This document shows positions 40,865-50,698 of a stretch of DNA of 64,000 bases, in pieces. The notes under the pieces are model-generated. The model saw only the letters and a list, made by a program, of their open reading frames with translations. It made no database searches and was not told the DNA's origin. Both the position numbers and the translations under genes were made by a program. Positions within the stretch are counted from its first letter, which is position 1, and each line of letters begins with the position of its first letter. The stretch comes from JAJPKK01 sp035311445 (GTDB taxonomy: Bacteria; Pseudomonadota; Alphaproteobacteria; Rhizobiales; Xanthobacteraceae): positions 1 to 64,000 of the forward strand of contig DATGCX010000031.1 of assembly GCA_035311445.1 (NCBI GenBank), read 5' to 3'.

Positions 40865-41818
40865 ATGAGTGCCCATACTTTCGCCGCACAAGTTATGCCC
40901 AAGCCAGCGCAGCCTTCGGTGCATTCTCCGACGCGGCCGGAGCAGCGCATCGCAGCTTTCGCGGCGTGTGCCTCCTTCGAGGCGACTCGTTTGGCGCTCG
41001 GCGACATCGAGGCGCTGCGCATCGGAATCGCGCCCAAGACCCCGATCTATGTCAGCGCCGTCCCGGCGCGTCCGCTTGTCACGCAGATCGACACAGCCAT
41101 CCGCCTTGCCGCGGCAGGCTTCGAGCCGGTGCCGCACATCGTGGCGCGTGGGTTTGCGAGCGGCACCGAACTCGATCGCCACCTCGGCCGGCTGGCTGAC
41201 GAAGCGGGTGTCAGGCGCGTTCTTGTGATCGCTGGTGACTTCGCCGCGCCACTGGGCCCCTTCCATACGGCCATCGAAGTGATTGAAAGCGGGCTCCTGC
41301 ACGCACGCGGCATAACCGAGGTCGGCATTGCGGGCTATCCGGACGGCCACCCCCGGCTTGCCGCCATCGACCTTGACCGCGCTCTCGCCGCCAAGGTCGA
41401 GGCCGCTGCGGAAACCGGGCTTGCGGTCCACATTGTCACCCAGTTCGGCTTCTCGGCGCCCGCCATCGTCAACTGGATCCGGCGCCTGCGCGACCAGGGC
41501 ATTGACCTCCCGGTCCGGATCGGTCTCGCTGGTCCCGCGACGCTCTCCGGTCTCATGCGCTACGCCCGCATCTGCGGCGTGACGGCCTCGGCCCAGGGCC
41601 TGGTGCGCCATACCGGACTTGCCAAACACCTGTTTGGGATGGTGACGCCTGATACGGTGTTGCGGCCGCTCGCCGAGGCGGCGGCAGCCCTCGGTGAGGT
41701 CTCCCCGCATATCTTCTCGTTCGGCGGTCTCGCCGCCGCCATACGCTGGGTCGCCGCCGCCGCAGCAGGACGCATCGCGCTCAACCGGGCAGACGGGTTC
41801 ACGGTGGAGCCGCCGTGA
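40865..41818 (+). CDS. Methylenetetrahydrofolate reductase-like protein
   Basis: A 317-residue TIM-barrel protein starting at the ATG at 40865 behind GAGAGG. RRVLVIAGDFAAPLGPFHTA, ARGITEVGIAGYPDGHPRL, IVTQFGFSAPAIVNWIRRLR and RIGLAGPATLSGLMRYARIC correspond to MTHFR motifs. It is shorter and more diverged than classic MetF and lacks some folate-binding residues, so a related C1 reductase or demethylation role is possible. It is translationally close to the methyltransferase-like gene. Confidence 0.75.
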   Translation: MSAHTFAAQVMPKPAQPSVHSPTRPEQRIAAFAACASFEATRLALGDIEALRIGIAPKTPIYVSAVPARPLVTQIDTAIRLAAAGFEPVPHIVARGFASGTELDRHLGRLADEAGVRRVLVIAGDFAAPLGPFHTAIEVIESGLLHARGITEVGIAGYPDGHPRLAAIDLDRALAAKVEAAAETGLAVHIVTQFGFSAPAIVNWIRRLRDQGIDLPVRIGLAGPATLSGLMRYARICGVTASAQGLVRHTGLAKHLFGMVTPDTVLRPLAEAAAALGEVSPHIFSFGGLAAAIRWVAAAAAGRIALNRADGFTVEPP

Positions 41819-42145
41819 GAGGGGCTGGGCGCAGACAGGCTTGCGACGCGAAATACTAAAGCACACGGAGGCGAAACCGCCCCCGGTACCAGTGGCTTCC
41901 CGAAAATTTGAGTCGGCCTCAATTCCACCGCTCTTCACGCAAATGAAGGAGTGCGACCTCTTGCGCCGTGCGGCGGCTTGATTCATGGTCCCCGCGGTGG
42001 AAGCGAAGGGCGGCACAGTGACGGATGAATGAGTCCGCAGAGCCGCCGCAACCTTCTCCTCACCGCGAAAGAGTGTGGAAAGGGCCAAGCACTATCGAGT
42101 GCCCCCCAAGGCCGCTGTCATCCATTGCGCCCGGAGAACTGTGAC
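41819..42145. other. Intergenic region upstream of the ParA gene
   Basis: I see no gene, repeat or RNA in these 327 bases. The promoter of the ParA gene is expected here. Several short open frames lack RBSs. Confidence 0.35.
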
Positions 42146-43039
42146 GTGACTCATAGGCTCATTGCGGTCGCAAATATGAAAGGTGGCGTCGGAAAGACCG
42201 CAACCGTCGTTGCCTTAGCGGAAGCGCTTGCAGCCCAAGGAGCAGCTGTTCTCGTGATCGATGCCGACGCTCAGTCGAATGCTTCCATCTGCATCGCGGG
42301 CGATGAAAATCTGAACAAGCTTATATCGGACGGCCGTTCTCTCGACGGGTTCTTGGCTGATCATCTGCTGGGAGGTCGCACCGATCCCTTCGTGGATCGC
42401 ATCTGCCATCATGCCAGCGACGTTTCGCATGCCGGTGAACCGTTGAACCTTTCTCTCCTTGCGGCAAGTTCTTATCTGCGTCTTCTTGAACGAGACATCA
42501 TTTATGAACTCACCCGCAAGAATTTCGGCCTGCACGCGATCGTTGGCCAGATGACGCGCATTCTTCACGCAGAGCTGGCCAGACCGGTCATGAAATTCCA
42601 CTACGTCCTGGTCGATTGCGCGCCGGGGATTTCCGCCATCACCGAAGCCAGCATCCGTCTGGCCGATCTCGTGATTGTCCCGACCATCCCGGATTTCCTC
42701 TCGACCTACGGTTTGAACACCTTCTGTAAGAACCTCTGGACCGGCAAGTTCGCGACGGACTTCGGATTGAAGCCGCCGCAACGATTGCCACATGTTCTGA
42801 TCACGCGGCACCGCCCGATCAGGGAGCATATGCAGACGATCGCGAAGATCAGAAACGAGACCCGGTTCGCGGAACCGAATTTTCAGCCCTTGGACGCCAC
42901 CATACCGGAGGCGGCCGCCGTCGCGGCTGCGCTGGGCAAAACGGGTTATTGCCCCACCTTCACTAACAAGTGGGGCCACATGGTTCCGGTGCTCAACAAA
43001 CTTGCCGATGAGGTCAGGGAGATTGTGAATGGCGCTTGA
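42146..43039 (+). CDS. ParA/MinD-family ATPase
   Basis: A 297-residue ATPase beginning at a GTG (42146) with GGAG upstream; the first conserved block follows directly (LIAVANMKGGVGKTATVVAL, deviant Walker A). VLVIDADAQSNASICIAGDE (A' motif) and YVLVDCAPGISAITEASIRL (Walker B) are clear. It is longer than plain MinD and has no adjacent parB homologue or replication gene. The stop overlaps the next gene by 11 bases, so that small protein is its likely partner. Confidence 0.87.
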   Translation: MTHRLIAVANMKGGVGKTATVVALAEALAAQGAAVLVIDADAQSNASICIAGDENLNKLISDGRSLDGFLADHLLGGRTDPFVDRICHHASDVSHAGEPLNLSLLAASSYLRLLERDIIYELTRKNFGLHAIVGQMTRILHAELARPVMKFHYVLVDCAPGISAITEASIRLADLVIVPTIPDFLSTYGLNTFCKNLWTGKFATDFGLKPPQRLPHVLITRHRPIREHMQTIAKIRNETRFAEPNFQPLDATIPEAAAVAAALGKTGYCPTFTNKWGHMVPVLNKLADEVREIVNGA

Positions 43040-43472
43040 TGTCGATGGCTTTGCGGTCCTGCGCAGCATCGGTTCCCATCCCGATACTTTTGCGGCGATT
43101 GCTGCCGAGCTTGCCAAAACCGCGCGAAACCTCGTGGTCAAACAAATAGGGCATAAGGACACGGGGCTGAAGGCAGTACGCGATATTCACGCCGCCGTTG
43201 GGGAGGAAGCCTTCAGGCTGATTGCGGACGGAATGTCCGACGCTCAAATCAAATCTCTTGCGACCAGGCTGGACAAGCATAATCCGGAGCTGAAGATCTC
43301 GAATGGTGCGGCACGGAGGCGCCATGTCCTGGCGCTGGCGGAAGGCTCGGCTGAGCCGTCGCAAAAGCAGAAAACGGCACGCAAGCCGGTCCAGCCGAAG
43401 AAGGCTCCGGTGCCTCCAAGTGCCGTCGATCGCATTCAGTTCATTTCTGCGGGCGCAACTCGCAAGCGGTAA
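43029..43472 (+). CDS. Small basic partner protein of the ParA ATPase
   Basis: A 147-residue protein whose ATG lies inside the end of the ParA gene. The N-terminal 90 residues are helical (FAVLRSIGSHPDTFAAIAAE, VGEEAFRLIADGMSDAQIKS); the tail is Lys/Ala/Pro-rich (SQKQKTARKPVQPKKAPVPP). It has no ParB signature. Gene overlap suggests it contacts the ATPase, for example as adaptor, cargo or DNA-binding regulator. Confidence 0.65.
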   Translation: MALDVDGFAVLRSIGSHPDTFAAIAAELAKTARNLVVKQIGHKDTGLKAVRDIHAAVGEEAFRLIADGMSDAQIKSLATRLDKHNPELKISNGAARRRHVLALAEGSAEPSQKQKTARKPVQPKKAPVPPSAVDRIQFISAGATRKR

Positions 43473-43558
43473 GGCGCGGATACGGGCAGCTGATATCGGC
43501 GCTGCGCGGCTTTGCTTAACCCACCATTTCGGCGCGCGGATTATAGTGGACTGCGGCC

Positions 43559-45625
43559 TCACCTTCCCTCGCGTCCCCAGGTCAGCGCCAGGCTCCCCAC
43601 CAGCAGCAATAGCCCCAGCAGGCCGGTGAACATCGGCAGCACGCCGATACCGCGCACCACGCTGGCTTCGCGGACCTTCAAGCCGATCCAGTCGTCGCCC
43701 TTGAGGGTGTCGCTCGATCGCACGCCGAGGATGCGCGGCACCGCAAGGCTCGATCCGTCGACGAGGCGGCGTGAGTCGCCGCCGGTTGCGTTGGCAAGCG
43801 GTGCCATCACGGCGGTGGTCGAGGTGACCTCGGCGAATTCCTTCGGGTTGGCGGGGCCGACATTGACGAGCGTCGTCAGCTTGCCGTCGGTGGCGCGCCA
43901 CAGCCCCAGTTCGGTGGCGTCGACCACCTTGCGCCACACGCCGGGCTCTCCCTGATCGAGGGTCAGGTTGCGCTGGGCGCCCGATGGCGACGTGAGGATC
44001 ACGGGCGCCACGCTGTCCGCCATGGTCTGGCGCTGCACGGTGATTTCGCGGCCATGGACGAGCAGGCGCAGGGCCTCTTCCTCAAGGTCAGGCTGCTTCA
44101 TCAGCCAATGCGACACCCGCCGCAACAGGTCGATATGCGGGCCGCCGCCTTCATAGCCGCGCGCCCACAGCCAGATGTGATCCGACAGAATGAGGCCCAG
44201 CCGTCCTTCGCCCTCGCGCGCGAGCACCAGCAGCGGCTGGTCGCCGGCGCCATTCATCAAGGGAGTGCCGCTCATGGTCTTGGTATCGACCACGCGGAAG
44301 AAGCGGCTCCAGTGCGGCGGTTCTTCATTAGCTCCTTCGAGGCCGCGTGTCACCGGATGGCGCCGGCCCAGGTCGGTGAGGCGGGCGTAGAAGGCATCCT
44401 CGCTGACATGCCCCGTGGGCTCGGACGGCAGGATAGCGTCCAGCGCCGTGCGCCAGATGCTGGTCGGCCCCGCATACTCCGACCCAGCCGCAACCAGCAC
44501 GGCGCCGCCGTTGCGGACATATTTGACGATGTTATCAAAATAGATGGGCGGCAACACGCCCTGCCGCGCATAGCGGTCGAAGATGATGAGCTGAAACTCG
44601 TTGATCTTCTGCTGGAACAACTCGCGGGTCGGAAACGCGATCAGCGACAACTCGTTGATCGGCGTGCCGTCCTGCTTCTCGGGCGGCCGCAGGATGGTGA
44701 AGTGGACGAGATCGACGTTGGCGTCGGACTTGAGGAGGTTGCGCCACGTGCGCTCACCCGCGTGGGGCTCGCCGGACACCAGCAGCACCCGCAGCTTGTC
44801 GCGCACGCCGTCGATCGACACCACGGCGCGATTGTTGACCGGTGTTAATTCGCCCTCCAGCGGCGCCGCCTCGATCTCGACGATATTTTGGCCCGCATGG
44901 GGGATTTGGACCTGGACGTTGACCTGCCGGCCGGCCGTGACGACGCGGCGGTCGAGCAGTTCGCCGTCACGGCTGATCTTCACCTCGGCGGGCGAAGGGG
45001 GGGCACCTTCGTCCTCGACCCGAAACGATATGGTCTGGTTCTGGCCCACGATGCCGAACCGCGGCGCCGCTACTAGCACCACGCGGCGATCTCTTTCATT
45101 GGGATTGCCGGTAATGAGGGCATGGACCGGCGCCGTAAAGCCAAGCGCGCCGACGTCAGCCGGCACGTCGTGGACGCGGCCGTCGGTAATGAAGATCGCG
45201 CCGGCGATGCGGTCGGGCGGCACGTCGGCGAGCGTCGCATTGAGGGCGCTAAACAATCGAGTGCCGTCGGTCTCCCCATCGGCCTGGCCAGCCTCGATCA
45301 CGCGCGTCTCGATGCCGGGAATGCGTTCAAGCCGCTGGGTAACCGCTGCGCGCGCAGCCTCGGTCTGCGCCGCGCGGTCGCCGAAGCCCTGGCTGGGGCT
45401 CTTATCGACAACCACAACGGCGACCGAGGTGAGGGGGTCGCGGTCCTCGCGGGTGAGCGACGGGTTAGCGAGTGCAAGCACCATGAGCGCCAGTGCTCCC
45501 GCCCGGATCAGGACTCCGCGGCTGCGCGCAAGCACCAGCAGCGCCGTCACGACGGCCGCGACGGCGGCGGCCGCCCAGACGAATTCGATGGGAACGAGAG
45601 GCGAGAAACTGATGCCGAAAGCCAC
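43559..45625 (-). CDS. Large membrane protein of the MoxR operon (glutamine amidotransferase-like)
   Basis: A 688-residue protein with two N-terminal helices (EFVWAAAAVAAVVTALLVLA, LIRAGALALMVLALANPSL), one C-terminal helix, and a long periplasmic part. It includes a VWA-like Rossmann segment (VVVVDKSPSQGFGDRA, GAIFITDGRVHDVP) and a type-1 glutamine amidotransferase-like region (VRNGGAVLVAAGSEYAGPTS). It is the last gene of the leftward MoxR-DUF58-BatA-type cluster. Its role there is unknown. Confidence 0.8.
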   Translation of the reverse strand: MAFGISFSPLVPIEFVWAAAAVAAVVTALLVLARSRGVLIRAGALALMVLALANPSLTREDRDPLTSVAVVVVDKSPSQGFGDRAAQTEAARAAVTQRLERIPGIETRVIEAGQADGETDGTRLFSALNATLADVPPDRIAGAIFITDGRVHDVPADVGALGFTAPVHALITGNPNERDRRVVLVAAPRFGIVGQNQTISFRVEDEGAPPSPAEVKISRDGELLDRRVVTAGRQVNVQVQIPHAGQNIVEIEAAPLEGELTPVNNRAVVSIDGVRDKLRVLLVSGEPHAGERTWRNLLKSDANVDLVHFTILRPPEKQDGTPINELSLIAFPTRELFQQKINEFQLIIFDRYARQGVLPPIYFDNIVKYVRNGGAVLVAAGSEYAGPTSIWRTALDAILPSEPTGHVSEDAFYARLTDLGRRHPVTRGLEGANEEPPHWSRFFRVVDTKTMSGTPLMNGAGDQPLLVLAREGEGRLGLILSDHIWLWARGYEGGGPHIDLLRRVSHWLMKQPDLEEEALRLLVHGREITVQRQTMADSVAPVILTSPSGAQRNLTLDQGEPGVWRKVVDATELGLWRATDGKLTTLVNVGPANPKEFAEVTSTTAVMAPLANATGGDSRRLVDGSSLAVPRILGVRSSDTLKGDDWIGLKVREASVVRGIGVLPMFTGLLGLLLLVGSLALTWGREGR

Positions 45626-45780
45626 GTGTGGGTTCCTACTCTTGGATTCCTACTGTTGGTTTCCTCGCCGCCAAGGTACGGAGGGGCGGGCAAAGCGAAG
45701 CGTGCCCACCACTGCTGTATCTGCCGGATCCGATGGACACAGCACGCAAGAGCGTGACTAGGCCCACCCTGTAAATTCTC

Positions 45781-48618
45781 CTATTGGCCGAGCCGTTCGA
45801 GAAGCGCCGGAACATGGACCTGGTCGGCCTTGTAGTTGCCGGTCAAAGTGTACATCACGATGTTGACGCCGGCGCGAAAGGCGAATTCACGCTGGCGCGG
45901 CTCGCCGGGCACCAGCGGCAGCATCGCCTGGCCGTCGGGGCGCGTCGCCCATGCGCCGGCCAGATCGTTTGACGTAATGATGATCGAGGAAACACCATCG
46001 CCGCCGCGCGCCGGACGCTTGTTATCTTCGTCTTCCTCCTTGTCGGGGCTCTGCAGTGCCTCGACCCAGAGCTGCCCCGAGGTGAAACGGCCGGGAAAAT
46101 CGCGCAACAGGAAGAAAGTCTTGGTCAGCACATGGTCGCGCGGCACCGGCTCCAGTTCCGGAATGTCGAGTGATGACAGAATCGAGCGCAGCTCAACCAT
46201 GCCGGGGCTGTTCGCTTCGCCGCCCGGACCAGGTGGCGCAAGGACAGCATCGCGGGTGTCGAACAGCATGGTGCCGCCCTGCTTCATGTAGGCGTCAACG
46301 CGCGCCAAGGCCTGGGGTGATGGCTTCTTGGCGCCAGGCACGATCGGCCAATAGACGATCGGAAAGAACGCCAGCTCGTCACGTTCCAGATCGACGCCGA
46401 TCGGATCGCCGGCCTCGAGCGCAGTGCGCTGGGCCAGGAAGGTGGTGAGGCCCGTTAGCCCGGATTTGCTGACCGAATCCGCCTCGCCATCGCCCGTCAC
46501 CACATAGGCGAGGTGCGTTTCGAGCGTCGCTCGCGAGGCGAACTGGTCGGCCTTGGGGTCGGCGGCACGCGACTCGCCGCGGGTGACGGCGAGAGCAAGT
46601 GCGACGCCGGCGACAATCATGAGACCGGTCGCAAGGCGGCGCCGCGGCAGCAGCCGGTAGATACCGCCCGCAAGCCAGAACACAACCAGCGCATCGATCA
46701 GCAGAAGCACCAATGCTGCCGTGAAGACCGGTCCGCGCAAGTCCTGCGGCTCGGTGGTGCGGAAATATTCAAGGCGCGAATTGAGGGGTTTGAAATCGAT
46801 CGGCACCAGTCGGTCAGCGGGTGCCAGCGTGTTGACTGCGACCAGACCCTCTGGCGGGCCGTAGAAGCCCGGCGGATTGTCCGCGGTGGCGCGTCCCACA
46901 TAGCCGGCGGGAACCGGACGTGCAGTCGGCGGCGGCGGCTCGAAGCTGCCGAAACCATCGAGTACACGGGTCGGCGGCACTGCGTCCCGCGCTGTGCTTT
47001 GCGCGCCTGTGGCGGCATTGGCCTCGGTCGACGCCGTCGCGCCGGAGATACCGACGATGCGCTTGAGCATATCGACAAAGGCGCCGGACAAGGGAAGGTC
47101 GGACCATTTGGTATCTGCCGTGACGTGGAACAGCACGATCATTCCCTTGCCTTTCCGCGCCGCGGTGACGAGCGGCGTCCCATCAGCGAGCATCGCCCAA
47201 GTGTGCTCCGACAACCCGGCATCGGGCTCGGCCAGTACCTGTCGGCTCACCGTCACATCGTTTGGCACCGTCATCCCATTGAAGGGGCTCTCGCGCGAAA
47301 AAGCAGCGAGTTGCTGCGGCTGATCCCAGCTCAGGCTGCCGCCGAGAATACGGCCGCCACGGCGCAGCTTTACCGGCACCAGCTGATCGTCCGCAGCCGC
47401 GAGCCGCGGGCCCGCGAACCGCACGAGCACGCCGCCGTCATCGATCCACCGGGTCAGGCGGTCGTGCGCGTCGCCTGCGATCGTGCCGACATCGGCAAGG
47501 ATGATCATCGGCAGGTGCTGGTCGATAAATTGGTTCACCATCTCGCCGGGAGAGGCGCGGTCGGCAAGCCGGACATCCGCAAACGGGCTCAGGGCGCGAG
47601 AAAGATAAAACGTGGAGGCGAGCAGCGGCTGCGCCGTATCGGCGGTCGAGCCCGTGATTACTCCGACAGTGCGCCGGCGCCACCGCTTGTCGAGGAGTTG
47701 CACGGCGCCGGCCGAGCGCTCCCCTTCGATCTCGATCCGGGCGATGTCGTTACGGATCTCAACCGGCAGATCGAGCTGCGCGTCGGTTTCGCGTTCATCG
47801 GATTTGAAACTGAAGCTCGCTTCCCCGAGCGGCAGTCCCTTGAGATCGAGGGCGCGCACGGCACCGACGTCGTCACTGCCGGGGGCAGCGCGGAGGACCT
47901 TCACACTGAGCACGCCCGCCGCATTGTCGGCTGCAGTGAGCGCGCGGGCTGGCTTGATGCCGCCCTCTACGATCGTGATAGGCCGCTTGTCGGCAATGCG
48001 GGCAAGCGACAGAACAAAATCAGCAGCATGGCCGGCATCGACGCCATCGCTCAGCCAGACGATCTCGATATCCGGCGTTCCCATCAGGAAACGCTCCAGC
48101 GCCGGTATGGCTTCGGTGCGCTCGAGTGCGTGGGGCTGCGGTTTGACGAGCCGTAGCCGCGCCCGCGCGGCGGAGGGTGTTTCCAGCGAAATGTCGCGCG
48201 CCGTCACTGACAGCGGCGCCACCGCAACCCCGCGGCCGTCAGCGTCGGCGCGGGCGATGAGGTCTTCGGCCGTGCGCAGGCGCGCATCCCAGGTAGAGGC
48301 CGCCGCGAAGCCGTCGTCGATCAGCAACAGCAGGGGTCCGCTGGCGCTGGTCGTCGCGACCGGAGGGTTCCAGAGCGGCCCCGCCGCAGCGATGATGACC
48401 AGCGCCGCCAGCACGAGCCGCAGCAGGGTGAGCCACCATGGCGTGCGCGACGGCGTCTCCTCCTTGGGGGCAATGTCGAACAGCATCCGCGTTGGGGGAA
48501 AATCGATACGCCGCGGTCGCGGTGGCACCAGACGCAGCAGCCACCATAGGATAGGCAGGCTGAGCAGACCGAGCAGGACGAGCGGTTCGGCGAAGGCGAG
48601 GGGGATGCCGGCGATCAT
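45781..48618 (-). CDS. BatA N-terminal/DUF4159 membrane protein
   Basis: A 945-residue protein. The BatA-type start (FAEPLVLLGLLSLPILWWLL, LVPPRPRRIDFPPTRMLFDI, APKEETPSRTPWWLTLLRLV) has two helices; later helices lie around residues 635-690. The C-terminal quarter is DUF4159-like (LAYVVTGDGEADSVSKSGLT, FFPIVYWPIVPGAKKPSPQA, GGTMLFDTRDAV). The ATG overlaps the DUF58 stop. In this widespread cluster it is thought to be part of a membrane assembly handled by the MoxR chaperone. Confidence 0.87.
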   Translation of the reverse strand: MIAGIPLAFAEPLVLLGLLSLPILWWLLRLVPPRPRRIDFPPTRMLFDIAPKEETPSRTPWWLTLLRLVLAALVIIAAAGPLWNPPVATTSASGPLLLLIDDGFAAASTWDARLRTAEDLIARADADGRGVAVAPLSVTARDISLETPSAARARLRLVKPQPHALERTEAIPALERFLMGTPDIEIVWLSDGVDAGHAADFVLSLARIADKRPITIVEGGIKPARALTAADNAAGVLSVKVLRAAPGSDDVGAVRALDLKGLPLGEASFSFKSDERETDAQLDLPVEIRNDIARIEIEGERSAGAVQLLDKRWRRRTVGVITGSTADTAQPLLASTFYLSRALSPFADVRLADRASPGEMVNQFIDQHLPMIILADVGTIAGDAHDRLTRWIDDGGVLVRFAGPRLAAADDQLVPVKLRRGGRILGGSLSWDQPQQLAAFSRESPFNGMTVPNDVTVSRQVLAEPDAGLSEHTWAMLADGTPLVTAARKGKGMIVLFHVTADTKWSDLPLSGAFVDMLKRIVGISGATASTEANAATGAQSTARDAVPPTRVLDGFGSFEPPPPTARPVPAGYVGRATADNPPGFYGPPEGLVAVNTLAPADRLVPIDFKPLNSRLEYFRTTEPQDLRGPVFTAALVLLLIDALVVFWLAGGIYRLLPRRRLATGLMIVAGVALALAVTRGESRAADPKADQFASRATLETHLAYVVTGDGEADSVSKSGLTGLTTFLAQRTALEAGDPIGVDLERDELAFFPIVYWPIVPGAKKPSPQALARVDAYMKQGGTMLFDTRDAVLAPPGPGGEANSPGMVELRSILSSLDIPELEPVPRDHVLTKTFFLLRDFPGRFTSGQLWVEALQSPDKEEDEDNKRPARGGDGVSSIIITSNDLAGAWATRPDGQAMLPLVPGEPRQREFAFRAGVNIVMYTLTGNYKADQVHVPALLERLGQ

Positions 48619-49571
48619 AGTTGTCGCTCCATCGAGCCGAGGTCGGGAGCGCGATGTCCGACGCCGCCCCGCTCGCTGCCAAGTCGCTCATGCAGCTTGA
48701 GCAAGAGATCGGTCGCCGGCCGGTCGGTGCGGTGGATGATGAAGCTCCAGCCGAGCCGCTCGGTCTCGGCGCGGATTTCGGCGCGATGGCGTGCAACTCT
48801 CGCTTGGTAATCCTCGCGCCAGTTCTCGGCCCGGCCGGCCGTGATAGTTCCGGCGCCTTCCGGCTCGACGAATTCGATCCGCCCCGCGTAAGGAAAGGTC
48901 TCCTCGGCAGGGTCGACGATCTGTACCACGTGTCCCAGCGATCCGTTTGCCGATAGCCTGGTGATAGTCGACTTGATGTCGGCGAAGGGGCTCCACAAGT
49001 CCGACAGCATGATGAACTCGGCGAGCGGCGCCGGCGCAAAAGCTGCCGGCAGCAGGCTTGTCCGCGCGGCAGGGTCGTGGATCATGGTCTGGGAGATCTT
49101 CTCAACCACGTTGCGGGCACCGGTCGGCCGCGTCAGGCCGGGAATGCCAACCCTTTCCCCGCCCTGGACCAGGGTCTCGGCGAGCGCAAACGCCATTACC
49201 AGCGCGCGATGTAACTTGCTCTCCTTGGCGAGCGGTGAGCGGAACGCCATGGACGGCGACCGGTCGGGCCAGATCCACACGGTGTGAGCGGCTTCCCATT
49301 CCTGCTCGCGGACATAGAGAAAGTCGTCGCGCGCCGACCGGCGCCAGTCGACGCGGGCCGCCGGTTCGCCCATGACGAAACGGCGATATTGCCAGAAATT
49401 CTCACCCGAGCCGGCGCGGCGGCGGCCATGCAATCCGTGGATGACGGTCGCAGCAATGCGCCGCGCCTCGAGGATCAGCCGCGGCATGCTTGCCGCAAGG
49501 GTCTGGCTTTCGCCAACCGCGTGGGGGACTGCCGCGACGTCGGGAGGCGCGGATGAGAATAGAGCCATCAT
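48615..49571 (-). CDS. DUF58-domain protein
   Basis: A 318-residue protein with the DUF58 signature GSGENFWQYRRFVMGEPAAR, VDWRRSARDDFLYVREQEWE and the VWA-like strand HTVWIWPDRSPSMAF. It lies between moxR and the BatA-like gene with four-base overlaps on both sides. DUF58 proteins are regular substrates or partners of MoxR ATPases. Confidence 0.9.
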   Translation of the reverse strand: MMALFSSAPPDVAAVPHAVGESQTLAASMPRLILEARRIAATVIHGLHGRRRAGSGENFWQYRRFVMGEPAARVDWRRSARDDFLYVREQEWEAAHTVWIWPDRSPSMAFRSPLAKESKLHRALVMAFALAETLVQGGERVGIPGLTRPTGARNVVEKISQTMIHDPAARTSLLPAAFAPAPLAEFIMLSDLWSPFADIKSTITRLSANGSLGHVVQIVDPAEETFPYAGRIEFVEPEGAGTITAGRAENWREDYQARVARHRAEIRAETERLGWSFIIHRTDRPATDLLLKLHERLGSERGGVGHRAPDLGSMERQL

Positions 49572-50578
49572 CCGATCCGCGACTTCAGGCGCCCGACGAC
49601 TCCCGGTATGGTTTCACCGTCGGCGCGCGCTGCGAAGGTCAGCGCCATGCGATGCTTGAGAACTGGTTCAGCGAGCGCCATGACATCGTCCGCCGAGGGC
49701 GCCAAACGCCCGTCGAGGAGCGCGCGGGCGCGCACCGTGAGCATCAAGGCCTGGCTTGCGCGCGGGCTCGGACCCCAGGCGATGAGCTTCCCGACATCGC
49801 CTGCTTCGGGGCCGGGGCGAGCCGAGCGCACAAGGGTCAGAATGGCCTCGACGACCGATTCGCCGACTGGCAGTCGGCGCACCAGCCGCTGAGCCGCAAT
49901 CAGGTCCTCGGCAGTCATCACAGGCTTCGGCTTGGTTTCCTCCGTGCCGGTGGTGTCGAACACGATGCGGCGCTCAGCATCGATGCTCGGATATTCGACG
50001 TCGATCTCCATCAGGAAGCGGTCGAGCTGGGCTTCGGGAAGCGGATAGGTGCCTTCCTGCTCGATGGGATTCTGCGTTGAGAGCACGTGGAAAGGCCGCG
50101 GCACGTCGTGACGCGCGCCCGCAACGGTGACATGCTGCTCCTGCATGGCCTGCAACAACGCCGACTGGGTTCGTGGGCTGGCGCGGTTGATCTCGTCAGC
50201 CAAGAGGAGCTGGGCGAAGATCGGGCCTGGAATGAAGCGGAAATTGCGCTTGCCGGACGTCGTTTCTTCCAGCACCTCGGTGCCGAGAATATCGGACGGC
50301 ATCAGGTCCGGGGTGAATTGGATGCGCCGCGCCTCAAGCCCCAGCACGGTGCCCATCGTGTCAACGAGCTTGGTTTTGGCAAGGCCCGGAAGCCCGATCA
50401 GCAGCGCGTGACCGCCGCACAGCACGGTTATAAGTGCCTGTTCAATCACCTTGTCCTGACCGAAAATGACCGCACCGATTGCTTCTTTAGCGGCGCGCAG
50501 ATGCATGGCCGTGGTCTCGGCCGCACGCACAATCATGTCTTCCAGTTTCTCCAGGCTGTCGCCCGACGATATTGCCAT
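49568..50578 (-). CDS. moxR: MoxR-family AAA+ ATPase
   Basis: A 336-residue AAA+ protein starting at 50578 behind GAGGAG. Walker A is LIGLPGLAKTKLVDTMG, Walker B LLLADEINRASPRTQSALLQ, sensor STQNPIEQEGTYPLPEAQLD (MoxR hallmark) and the lid has GPSPRASQALML. MoxR chaperones activate DUF58/VWA partner proteins, encoded right after it. It is the first gene of this leftward operon. Confidence 0.93.
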   Translation of the reverse strand: MAISSGDSLEKLEDMIVRAAETTAMHLRAAKEAIGAVIFGQDKVIEQALITVLCGGHALLIGLPGLAKTKLVDTMGTVLGLEARRIQFTPDLMPSDILGTEVLEETTSGKRNFRFIPGPIFAQLLLADEINRASPRTQSALLQAMQEQHVTVAGARHDVPRPFHVLSTQNPIEQEGTYPLPEAQLDRFLMEIDVEYPSIDAERRIVFDTTGTEETKPKPVMTAEDLIAAQRLVRRLPVGESVVEAILTLVRSARPGPEAGDVGKLIAWGPSPRASQALMLTVRARALLDGRLAPSADDVMALAEPVLKHRMALTFAARADGETIPGVVGRLKSRIG

Positions 50579-50698
50579 AAGGCTCGCTCCTCGCTCTTCC
50601 CGCCCCCGTATTTCTGACAGAGGGATGGCTTGCAAAAATCAGACCGCAACTGGACTCTAACCGTGCCCAAACGCGGCCGGTGTCTGTTTCCCTACCCA

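Noticed and set aside
46513..48156. 547-codon open frame antisense to the BatA/DUF4159 gene
   Set aside because: Composition artefact; Arg/Gly-rich translation without recognisable fold, opposite a conserved gene.
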